A stretch of DNA of 64,000 nt, taken from positions 20,986,143-21,050,142 of the forward strand of contig CM057169.1 of NCBI GenBank assembly GCA_029962745.1, written 5' to 3'. This document shows, piece by piece, positions 33,564 to 43,137 of this stretch. The DNA comes from Echinometra lucunter. Lineage: Eukaryota; Echinodermata; Echinoidea; Camarodonta; Echinometridae. Position 1 is the stretch's first letter. Each line of letters opens with the position of its first letter. A program made the translations under genes and the position numbers. Below the pieces are notes generated by a model. That model was not told the origin of the DNA. It searched no databases and saw nothing but the letters and a program-made list of their open reading frames with translations.

Positions 33564-36500
33564 ATGTCGAAGTTTGGTCTGGTTGCGTTCTTGGCTTTGT
33601 GGACTTTCGTGATCTCTTCTCCTATAGTGAGTATCAAATTTTTACTAATTTTTTTCTTTTTTCATCATGACTTGTAAAAGGCTGTGAAACAACAAGTAGT
33701 TTGTATGAGCGCCACAGGTGTAATTATTATATTATGAATACATGATTATTATCAAAATCATCATTACTACCATTATTATTATCATTATCATTATTGTTGC
33801 TGTTGTTTCTGAAAAACAGGATCCAGGCCGTATATTCTTGAGAAACTTTGCACGAAGTTTAAACATCAAGCGCAATGCATTGTTTTCCTGAGTATTATTA
33901 TGAGTATTATATTATTATTATCAAAATTATCATTACTATCATTATTATTATTATCATTGTTATTGTTGCTGTTGTTGTTGTTGATATCATTATTCTGAAA
34001 AACACGATCCAGTCCGTATATTCTTGAGAAACTTTGCATGAAACTCTGCACGACTGAAATATCAAGCGCAATATCATGTCCTCCTGTCCAAGTGTTTTCC
34101 TGTAAATTTCGTTTGTCCTAGCTCCCTTGTGCATAGTCGTAGACTTGAAGGCTCGGAGAGACTAGTAGGGGCTCGATTCCCTTCACCACCATGACCTTAT
34201 TATCATTATTGTTATTATTATATATTATTATTATTATCATGATCATCATGGTCATAACCATCATCATCGTCGTCATCACCATCGTTGTTGTTGTTATTTT
34301 TTTAAACTAAATATTCTCTTGGTGTTTGCAGCAACCGGACTTCCAGAAATCTCGGGTTAACTGTTTTATATTGTATCAAACAGGTCCTCTTCTCATAATG
34401 CAAGACTTTTCCGTAACATAATGTGCTGCCCATACATATTACACCATAATATGCATCCCAAGTCGAGCTTGCTTCTGTGTACGGTTTGAAAAGACACCTC
34501 GACCCCAAGATCAGCCAATATAGAAGCTCCTGTGGCTGGTTGTTAGACAACCGAGCTTTGCTAAAAGTTTCGGGGTCATAGCATTTTGAAATAAACTTGG
34601 GCTTTTTTTCGGATATTTTGTTAATAATTTCTTTCAATAAAATACTTTTCGATAACGAGGGCTTGTGAAGCGGGGGGGGGGGGGGGGCTTTCCAGAAATA
34701 TAATGGGCAAGCGGCATGCAGCAACATCGCTAACCGGGCCGGGTGGTCGATTAGAAAGTTGAAGATTTCAGAAATATATATTTAAAAAATGGATTCAGGG
34801 TCAATTTTAGGGAACAGTAATGCAGTTTGCATGGTTATTTAGTTCTCGCTGCCGTAGACTTATTTTTTTTCTTTAACCGGGGGGGGGGGGGGGGGGGGGT
34901 GAGTGGGCGCACAAGGGGAAGGGGATGAGAGGCACACAAATTCACAGAAAAATGACAAAGATAGAATTCCATTAGGACGTTCAGTTTAATTTTCCCTTCA
35001 GAAACCACACCTGGGGGTGTTTCATAAAGCTGCTCGTATAAGTTACGAACGACTTTACGAACGACTGGTGATACCTTCTTGTGCTAATGAGATTCTCATT
35101 CATTTAAATATTGCACAAGAAGGTATCACCAGTCGTTCGTAAAGTCGTTCGTAACTTACGAGTAGCTTTATGAAACACCGCCCAGAGAAAATGGCAGAGT
35201 TGAAGGAAACCAAACCCCTCAAGTCAAGTGGTTTATAAATCAAAGCTATAAGATGGAATAAAACAGATCAGCGAAAACTGAATTTGAACGAAGTCGAACA
35301 CAGCACACACTAAGAAAAAAAGGGTGCAAGTTTGCACCCCAAATGCAACACTGGCAGCACCTTTTGGGGTGCAATCTTGCACCTTATGGGAAAAAGGTGC
35401 AAAAATGCACCTTTTTGTTCTTGTTTGCACCCGAAAATGCCCATTTGCACCCTAAAAGGTGCAAATTTGCACCTTTTAGGGTGCAGAACTTCTTGAGTAC
35501 AAAAAGGTGCAATCTCTAAAAGGGTGCAATTCTACACCCTTTAAGGTGCAAAATGTAGCTAACTGCACCTTTAAAGGTACAAAGTTGCACCCTAAAAGGA
35601 GCTCCAAGTGTTGCATTTGAAGGGTGCAAAATTTCACCTTTTTTCTTAGTGTGTATAAGAAAGTTATGCCTAAAAAATTCTGCTTTTCACACTTCCATAG
35701 CTATTGGTGATTATTATTATTATTATTTGTTGTTGTTGTTGGAACTCTCAATGCTTGTACACTGAATTTCAAATATTTCTCCATCAATGTAAACCCAGCA
35801 TTACACTTTTATAATGACACGCGTGGCTGAACTGATCCGGCCGATCATTCAAGGGTGATTCCACATGACCATGTGAGGATAAAGAAAAACCAGGGATGTA
35901 AAAATTTTATTTTTGGTCCAAGTAGGCATCTTATAAAGTGGCTGATTGTGATGCCCTTTGCCCGAATCTATATGCCTTCATTTTTTTTTTTTTTTTTTTT
36001 TTTTTGATTCTCTGCACGCGAGTAGCCTCTGCTAGCTATTTTCTTTGCTTTTTCTTGCTCTTTACCTATGCTACACTCAAAACCTTCAGATTACGTCTGT
36101 GATTGCGAGACTAGGCATAGCGGGCGTGTAGCAAGCTGCCCACTGTGTCGACTAGTCTCGCAATCACAGACATAATTCTCCGGGTTTCGAGGAGAGAGAA
36201 CTGGAAAGAGCAATGAAAAGAGCTAGAAGGCCTCCGTGTTTAAGTCCAGCACGCGAGAGGATCGGGAGCTCACCCCCTAAGTATCAGAATTTTATGCTGT
36301 GAAACATATTTTCATGATTTTTTCTCCTCACAATATAGTCAGATGTTCAAATGAAAATGACAACCACAGTCATGCCCACTATACTGAACACCACCGCCCC
36401 TTCATTGCCTCATGCGCATGTGAATAGAGATGGCCCCCCAAAACAAAGATAGATAAACCTGAACATTTCGAATGCGGATGGATAATGAACTCGTTCGCAT

Positions 36501-37697
36501 GCACATCTTTTCAGACAAGATGATCCTCTCTAACAAATAACCCTATTTCATTTAACACTGTTTAAGGGTAATGTAAAATAATTTTCATTGAATTCCAGAT
36601 TGAAGAGAAACGGAAGGATGAGATGGTTAATCTTCTTCGAGAGCTTCTTCTTGTTGATCTGGAGGACGAACTCCGCCTTGAAACCTCAAAACGTGGAGGT
36701 CAGTATAGTTTCTCCAAAGAAAGTATCCCCTAAACTTTAATAATAAAAGTCACATTTCATTAGGAATAATGAGAAGAAGAAGAAGAAGAAGAAGAAGAAG
36801 GAGATGACGATGAAGAAGAAGAAGAAGAATTGGTCCAGTAGATACACGACTGGACTGTTGACAAGCTGGTTAGCTGTTCTAGTCCCGGTGCAGCACTGTT
36901 GTTCTTTGGCAAGACACAAAATAATCTACCGTTCCCCATCCAGGGCCCTCTGGCATTTAAAAAAAAATGGAAGTAAACGCAACTCGCAAAATAATGTAAA
37001 CGCAAGTTGATACTGAGTGGTTGGTTAATGATTCAAGTTGCCTTTAAACGGAATTGTTTTGCAAGAGGGCCCATGCAGAACCCAGTTTCATAAAACTTGT
37101 TATCAGTAACAACTGCCACATTTCTATGACAAATTTGCTCTCAGCCAATCAGATGCAAGGATTTCAGTAACTTATAACAGTTATTGCAACTTGTTATTGA
37201 TAACGAGTTTTATGAAAGGGGGCTCTGTTTCATAAAACTTGTTATCAGTAACAACTGCCATATTTCTATGACAAATTTGCTCTCAGCCAATCAGATGCAA
37301 GGATTGCAGTAGCTTATAATAGTTATTGCAACTTTTTTTTTTTTTATAACAAGTTTTATGAAACGGGGCCCAGATGTAAAGTAAATTATCAGATCCCGAC
37401 AGAAAGGAATATCTTGAAGGAATATCTTGAAGTGCCAAAGCAGTCATGCTAAAACCGGGATATCTAGAAAGGGATGTAAAAGTGTGACAGACATGAGTGC
37501 TATACAAGAACCCATTTAGTTAATATAAGTATTCATTTTTATTACTATTATTATTCTTGTTGTTGTTATTATTGTAAATGATACTGTTGTTCTTGTTGTT
37601 GTTATTATTATCATTATAGTAGTAGAAGTAGTAGTAGTACTATCATCATCATCATCATCATCATCATCATGCATATAGTACTACTACATCTACTATA

Positions 37698-37783
<86 letters not shown>

Positions 37784-38074
37784 AACTACTACCACTAGCG
37801 TTATTGTTTTCCCTTTTCTTTCTTTATTTTTAGGATTCATGGACTCCCCGATCGTTACGGATCCCGTTTATACTGCAGTTGATGACATGTGGTACAGGGC
37901 CAAGTACTCATATGTTGCCCTCAAAATCTCGGTAAATGGGAGTAGACACATGTATATATATGCAGCAATGGAAATGCACACCTGAAAAATTGTATAAGCA
38001 TGAGGATTGATGAGACATGCCGGAAACAAAGACGTACAGCTGAACTTCAACTTTGTTAGATTAATCTTTCGGCC

Positions 38075-38113
<39 letters not shown>

Positions 38114-39808
38114 ACACACACACACTCACACACACAAATAAAGTAATAATTATTTTGAGTTTTTGTTTTTGCTTTAGTTTTGTTGTTCTTTGGTATTAAT
38201 TAGTTTCGTTTTAGTTTTTCCCCCTTTTTGCTGCTTAGATATTTTAGTTTTCCCTTATACTGTTTACACTGCATGATATGTTTTATATGTTATTTCACCG
38301 TACGTCTCATTTCTCATTTTCTTTTCTCCCGACATACAGGCCGATCATGAGGTAAGAAAATTATGTACATTTGTTGACGTTGTTCTGTTCATTTTTAGTA
38401 TTTCATTTTTCTAGAGTTCCAAGTTGGTCTCATCATTTTCTTGGATAAATTACTAGACTATGAAACGTATGTGTGGTGTCATAATGGTTACTCTACTAGT
38501 ACATTTGCCACCTTCCAATCGGGTGGGTATACGGTACCAGGCTACTATATATGAAAATGACGGACAAAGAAAGCGGACAAAGTAAACAATCCCTCATTCT
38601 ACCCTTCACAGTGGTTCTGGTAGTCAAAAGAACATCCCTTCACTGCTATTGTCTAAACTATGTGGAACAGGTGTCACATGCATATTCACCTGGAACTACA
38701 TGATTAAACATAATAACTGTGAAGGATGTTCTTTTGACTACCAGAACCACTGTGAAGGGTAGAATGAGAGGTTGTTTATTTCGTCCGCTTTCTTTGTCCA
38801 CCATGTTCATAGTGAGGTATACAGCTGTTTTTGTTTGATTAGCATTGTGAGCGCCTGCAAAAGGTGCCTGGCTGCATGGAATGCTTCCCAGGGAGTAGAG
38901 AATGTAATGTGGGGGGGGGGGGGGCAAGTCTGTTATTGTATTATGTTAAAGAGCTAATTGGAAACAAACTTTCTATGTAATAATATGCAAGGACCAAAAA
39001 GAATCTCGAATCTTGAATCTTAAAACCGATAACCGGATACAGTCTAATCCATTCGTGACCAAGGATCAACATTGCTGTGGTTTACCCCAATTTTGGGTAG
39101 CAGAGCTCTTTAAAACATAAGCAGAATTAGAGCGAACAGATTTACACATTCATGTAGCCATTTTAGTTGTGCCAGATTTTCAAAAGGGAAAATAATTCAG
39201 TAATATTTTTAATTGGCAATGCGATGGCAATCCGCAAATCGGCAACTGTTTAACTTCTCAGCAGACTTGCCGTCCATTTTGCGATTACAGATGCATGCTC
39301 TCTTTAAAATAAAACTGAAGTGCACGCATTCACTCTGTTGGGGCTGAATTTAAGAAAGAGTGCGTTTAGAGTGAATTAAATTGAATTAAGAGTAAAAATT
39401 GTAATTCACTATAAATTCATTCTTTTCTTAAATTCACACCTAACAAGAGTGAATGCGTTCACTCTTTTTTATAAAGAGAGTGCATGACTTTTACATTATA
39501 GAGCTGCAAGCCTGTATGTAAAATATTCTCAGTATACGACTTTCAGGAAGAAAAATGTAGCAATACAAGAAAAGTGCTGGTGATGCCGATTTGAATGAGA
39601 AAGGCTGATCAAATTAGGCTTTAAAACGATTCTTGTCATGAGTGTGTTAAAACCCCCCTGATTGTAATTTTGCTAGTTTGCTTTTAATAATACCCTCCTC
39701 CCTCGTCAGTGGGAAATTGCTGGCACCGGTACACCACTTCCTGAAGGCTCCACGCCCTCAGAGGAAAATATGAAAGGAATTTGGGATGACATAAGAGCGA
39801 ATACCTGA
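33564..39808 (+). CDS. Small cysteine-free secreted protein or propeptide, unrecognised
   Basis: Exons 33564-33626, 36599-36698, 37834-37931, 38340-38351 (12 bases) and 39710-39808 join in phase to 123 codons plus TGA. Every border is GT-AG. Residues 1-19 (MSKFGLVAFLALWTFVISS) form a signal peptide with likely cleavage after S19. Then come KR at 25-26, an amphipathic leucine-rich helix at 29-48 (MVNLLRELLLVDLEDEL), KR at 52-53 followed by GGF, an aromatic block at 64-86 (DPVYTAVDD, WYRAKYSYV), and an acidic Pro/Thr-containing tail. There is no cysteine, transmembrane helix or known domain. Two dibasic sites suggest a prohormone-like precursor, but no amidation signal (GKR) is present. I do not recognise the family. 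Gene structure is better supported than function; the 12-base exon is the weakest link. Confidence 0.72.
33748..34105 (+). repeat. Local duplication in intron 1
   Basis: Two units of about 180 bases each contain ATCATTACTA, (ATT)n/(GTT)n microsatellites, ATCCAG-CCGTATATTCTTGAG, AAACTTTGCA and ATCAAGCGCAAT. They have diverged by small indels. Confidence 0.82.
35013..35180. mobile_element. Palindromic MITE (TTTCATAAAGCTG family), copy a
   Basis: GTGTTTCATAAAGCTGCTCG…CGAGTAGCTTTATGAAACAC: near-perfect arms of about 70 bases, including AGTTACGAACGACTTTACGA. Relatives are at 45921-46090 and 49021-49190. Confidence 0.9.
35307..35655. mobile_element. TIR element packed with GGTGCA/TGCACC units
   Basis: Ends CACACTAAGAAAAAAAGGG and CACCTTTTTTCTTAGTGTG are inverted. 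Between them about 20 copies of (A)GGTGCA or TGCACC(T) alternate strand, so any stretch can fold on its neighbour. It lies in intron 1 of the secreted-protein gene. Confidence 0.9.
36089..36180. repeat. Inverted repeat with 25-base arms
   Basis: ATTACGTCTGTGATTGCGAG-ACTAG and its reverse complement CTAGT-CTCGCAATCACAGAC-ATAAT flank about 45 bases. Confidence 0.85.
37077..37373. mobile_element. Two adjacent R5 foldback MITEs
   Basis: Two units (37077-37219, 37224-37373) each run TTTCATAAAACTTGTTATC…TTTTATGAAA around the shared core TTGCTCTCAGCCAATCAGAT. They are almost identical, so this is a recent tandem event or double insertion. Confidence 0.88.
37699..37784 (+). repeat. (TAC)n microsatellite
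   Basis: About 29 uninterrupted TAC/CTA repeats, preceded by (ATC)n at 37640-37672, ending about 50 bases before the exon at 37834. Confidence 0.95.
38545..38814. mobile_element. Foldback MITE, family R4, copy b
   Basis: The arms match 5250-5501. The central segment is in the opposite orientation relative to copy a. It lies in the last intron of the secreted-protein gene. Confidence 0.85.
39043..39650 (-). mobile_element. Old R1 MITE (inverted) with a nested palindrome
   Basis: The ends TAATCCATTCGTGACC and GTCATGAGTGTGTTAA are R1 termini. Inside, 39286-39492 is a second foldback with arms such as CATTCACTCT / AGAGTGAATG and TGCATGCTCTCTTTA / TAAAGAGAGTGCATG. Confidence 0.75.
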
Positions 39809-40054
39809 CACTTCAACAGCCATCAGTCATCCTTTTTATGCGAGGAACGCATGGACCTGAATGGACTCATCCCTGTGCACTCATTGTTTGGTAAATATGC
39901 CTTTTATTTAGTTAACATAGCATCAAAATAGAAAAGATCACAACATGAAAAATATATAGGGGAATTGGACACCCCCCCCCCACCAAAAAAAAAAGAAAGA
40001 AAACCAAAAACCAAAAACCAAAAAATAACTATGAATCAGTCTAAGTCACATTCT

Positions 40055-40400
40055 TAAAATGGCTGGGTAAAATTCAACCGACTTTTTACCAACTCTGGGT
40101 CGTATGCTGTCCATTAAAATTTTTGGCATTATCGCCCAACTAAGGCTGGGTAAATATAAGTACCCAATATGTCTTGCTTCTCATTGACCAACCTTTTAAC
40201 CAACTCTAGGTGGTATGCTGTCCGTTAAACTTCTGGGCATTTATTGCCCAACTTCTGTTGGCTAATGAAATTACCTAAGGTTGGGTAAATATAAGTACCC
40301 AATATTATGTTGCTTCTCATTGACCAATAGTTGCCCAATAAATAATTACCCAACATTCTGTACCTAATTCATTTTTTTACCAACTTGATTTTACCATTTT
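40055..40400 (+). repeat. Tandem repeat with TTGGGTAA/TTACCCAA motifs
   Basis: Two units of about 120 bases share ACCAACTCT(G/A)GGT, GGTATGCTGTCC, GGTTGGGTAAATATAAGTACC and TGCTTCTCATTGACCAA. It lies in the region after the secreted gene's stop codon. Confidence 0.82.
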
Positions 40401-40904
40401 TTTCTAACCAAATCTGGTTAACATCTTACCTAACTCTTCTTTGCCATATTTTCGTTTCCTCATATAGTATATCTGCCCAGCTCTGTTAGAGTTTAACCAA
40501 TGAACCTCATTTCATTTTCGGATTAACAAACCTTATTTTTCTCGCCTTTTTCCTGAAGAGAGGGGGGGGGGTGGCATGGGGCGACCACCCTCATCTCCTC
40601 CAGCTCCGCGGGTGATCGTTGGTATGTCAGTTTGCTCTGCTATGGCCGGAAAATAAAAACGGTCTTGGGAGTCTTTGATTTGATCATTGTTTCGCTAGGG
40701 TTATAAGATTAATGGACAATGGCCTCAGTATTGATTTAGTTGGGATAAATAGGTACAGAGAAACAACCTTTGATTTTTATAAATGGTATGACATATTAGT
40801 AGACCTACACCATACCGATATGAAAAAAGTCATCGTCATTAAAATCAAAGTTCCCCGGACCTGTCCTCTCCTTTCTGATTTTTTTTTTTTTTCAAAGGTT
40901 GAGG

Positions 40905-41281
40905 ATTTGTCAATCTGTCGGTCATGTGAATTTTGGAATCGCCAAACGACTGTCCTTCTCCGTTGTGTAGTGGTTAAGGCATTAATTGGCGTTCAAAGCC
41001 AATGGACCTGGTTCGACTCCCAGCGGATACATTTTTTTTTTCAAACTTTGCAAAAATTCTAAAAACGAGAGGATACCTCTGGGGAACTTTCATATAAGCT
41101 ACGCTTCTATTATTATCATTTCCTTTCGGATAAATATTCAGACAAATTTTTCATTGTGTGAAACTATAAACTGTTGGTAAGCACTGAATGATTCTTATTT
41201 ACACCTATGCCTTTTTATGAACAAGTCGATCACTTTCCTCATTTGAATGTATATCATATTTTGCTCGTTGTTCTCTTGCAG
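40905..41281 (+). repeat. Intron-like segment recurring three times, copy 1, with tRNA-like SINE head
   Basis: Also at 46265-46664 and 49360-49764. At 40959-41027 it holds a tRNA-like module: TCCGTTG…CAGCGGA pair as an acceptor stem, TAGTGGTTAAGGC is an A box and GGTTCGACTCC a perfect B box. The T stem is imperfect, so this is a SINE head rather than a working tRNA gene. Confidence 0.75.
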
Positions 41282-41444
41282 GATACCCGACAACTTAAAC
41301 CTTTTTTTCAGAATGAGATGGCTAGGTAGCATTGACCCACTCATGGAGAAGATCAGAAAAAGAACCGACATTGTATATAAGACGTACAAATGGGAAAAAG
41401 AAGATCACATCAATTACAGCAGTCTGTTTGTTCAGGATGACTGA
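41282..41444 (+). CDS. Orphan terminal coding exon
   Basis: After acceptor TTCTCTTGCAG, one base and then an open frame to TGA at 41442-41444 (53 codons): starts IPDNLNLFFRMRWLGSIDP, then KIRKRTDIVYKTYKWEKED, ending SLFVQDD. It needs a preceding exon ending in phase 2, which I could not identify. A decayed homologue (frame IPDN, then ATAAGATTTCCTG…LGYLDP) lies at 46665-46677 joined to 48309-48411, showing similarity at protein level up to the same splice acceptor. TDIVY resembles TDPVY in the secreted gene's third exon, which is weak evidence of kinship. Confidence 0.5.
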
Positions 41445-42076
41445 GTGTTCGTTTCGAATTGCGCAGGAGAGGGGGGGGGGCGAGGCGGTGTTGGGGGTTT
41501 CATGATATTCTTGAAAAAGATATTTTCTTTTAGTTATAGATAATCATTTTTCAAATATATACTTAAAATGCATTTTGAAGAATGGCTTACCCCCCTTTTT
41601 TTTCGGGGGGGGGGGATTTTTTTCTTAGTGATTGCTATCACTGTAATTGTCACAAATTTTACGTTGGATGTGCTCCTATTGCGCCCCCCCCCCGAAAAAG
41701 TTAAATTTTATTTTATTCATTTATTAAGGGGCGACGCCAGAGGATTTTAATATGGAGGGACGGGGGGGGGGGGGGAAGATTACTAATGGGGGTATAGGGG
41801 TATTATATAGATGCAAGACCCAACCCTCTCTTTATTCTCACTCCTCTTTCTTCTTCCTCTTTTTCTCCCTTTTCTCCTGAGTTCATTCAGAGTTCTTCAG
41901 TTATAGATTTTTTAATAATATATTTCAGAACATTTTCACGCATATTTTGTCGCAAAACAGGACTCTTTCCAAAGCAACAAAACTAAATAGAAACTACATT
42001 TCCTTAAAATCAAGTCTTCTTTGTAACTGCGTATACCTCTATAAGTTAGTTAGATATCAGCTATGACCATAAGTTA

Positions 42077-42419
42077 TATATATATATATATATATATATA
42101 GTTGTGACTGAAGAAAGAGGCGGCGGGACGTTGCGAGTATGTTCACTCTGCCTTTATTATGCTGAGCTTTCGACCCTGTGATAGATCTTCCTCAGGGCTG
42201 AATTTTGGCAACTCCTCCCTACTGCCAAAATCCAGCCCTGAGGAAGACCTTCACAGGGTCGCAAGCTCGGCATAATAAAGGCAGAGTGAACATACTCGCA
42301 ACGTCCCGCCGCCTCTTTCTTCAGTCTCAACTTTGATTTTCATACAATGCAGCACCCATCACGTACGTGGCCGAAGCACTTTCACATTATTATATGTGAA
42401 AGTGCTTCGGCCACGTACG

Positions 42420-42452
<33 letters not shown>
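42077..42452. repeat. Double hairpin bounded by (TA)n
   Basis: Hairpin 1: arms about 42101-42210 and 42221-42331 (GACTGAAGAAAGAGGCGGCG … its complement), 10-base loop. Hairpin 2: perfect 31-base arms 42357-42387 and 42394-42424 with loop TATTAT. Uninterrupted TA runs flank both outer sides. The arms of hairpin 1 carry CCTGAGGAAGA…GGGTCG(A/C)AAGCTC. Confidence 0.92.
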
Positions 42453-42456
<4 letters not shown>

Positions 42457-43137
42457 GAGATGACATTATTTCCGACCAATAATTCAACTATATCGTTTCA
42501 TTTTTAGATTAGTTCTTAACAACATATATCATTTAAAATGTACCTATATACGCTTCAGTTTTAACGGTAGAGAAATATATGAATAACCATTTTTCACTCA
42601 AAAATCATCTTCTGGCCTTTTGATTATGATTACATGTTTTGCATAAGTGGCGCGTTATCGTACTGTACGAGTTACAGTGGTGGTGAATATACATTGTCAA
42701 GGTCAATCAGAATTATTTTATTTAGTCTTTAGTCTTTTTATAACCTCTCAGGAGATTCTGTGTGCCATTATAAAGAGATACAAAGAGAGATCGAGAGAGA
42801 GAGGATGGGGTGAATATCTATGGAATAGACTAAGCGTGAGAGAGAAACGGGGGTAGGAAATTCTTACAGAGAAGTTTGATATAGGAAGATTGATTGACAA
42901 GAGTTAAATCAGAGAGAGAGAGGGAGAGAGAGAGAGAGAGAGACTGCAAGAAGAAATTAACCAGACAAGGAAAGGTTGGCGGAAGACCAAGGAGCAGATA
43001 GAGAATTGATAAGCAATTAAACGAAAATGGAACCCTGAAGACATTAATTCAGATTGGAAAGAGAGGATAGAGCTAGAGAGACGCAATTCAAAATAGTTAG
43101 CTCAAAATCAGTTACGAAATGAGAAAGATGAATGTTC

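Noticed and set aside
35307..35655. CRISPR-like array
   Set aside because: Units are too short, alternate strand and are enclosed by transposon-like inverted ends in a eukaryotic intron.
40959..41027. Functional tRNA gene
   Set aside because: The T stem does not pair and no normal anticodon arm can be placed; SINE origin is more likely.
40712..41062. Plus-strand frame starting MDNGLSIDLVGINRY as the missing exon before 41282
   Set aside because: No convincing acceptor or phase-2 donor, and its 3' half lies in the repeated SINE-bearing segment.
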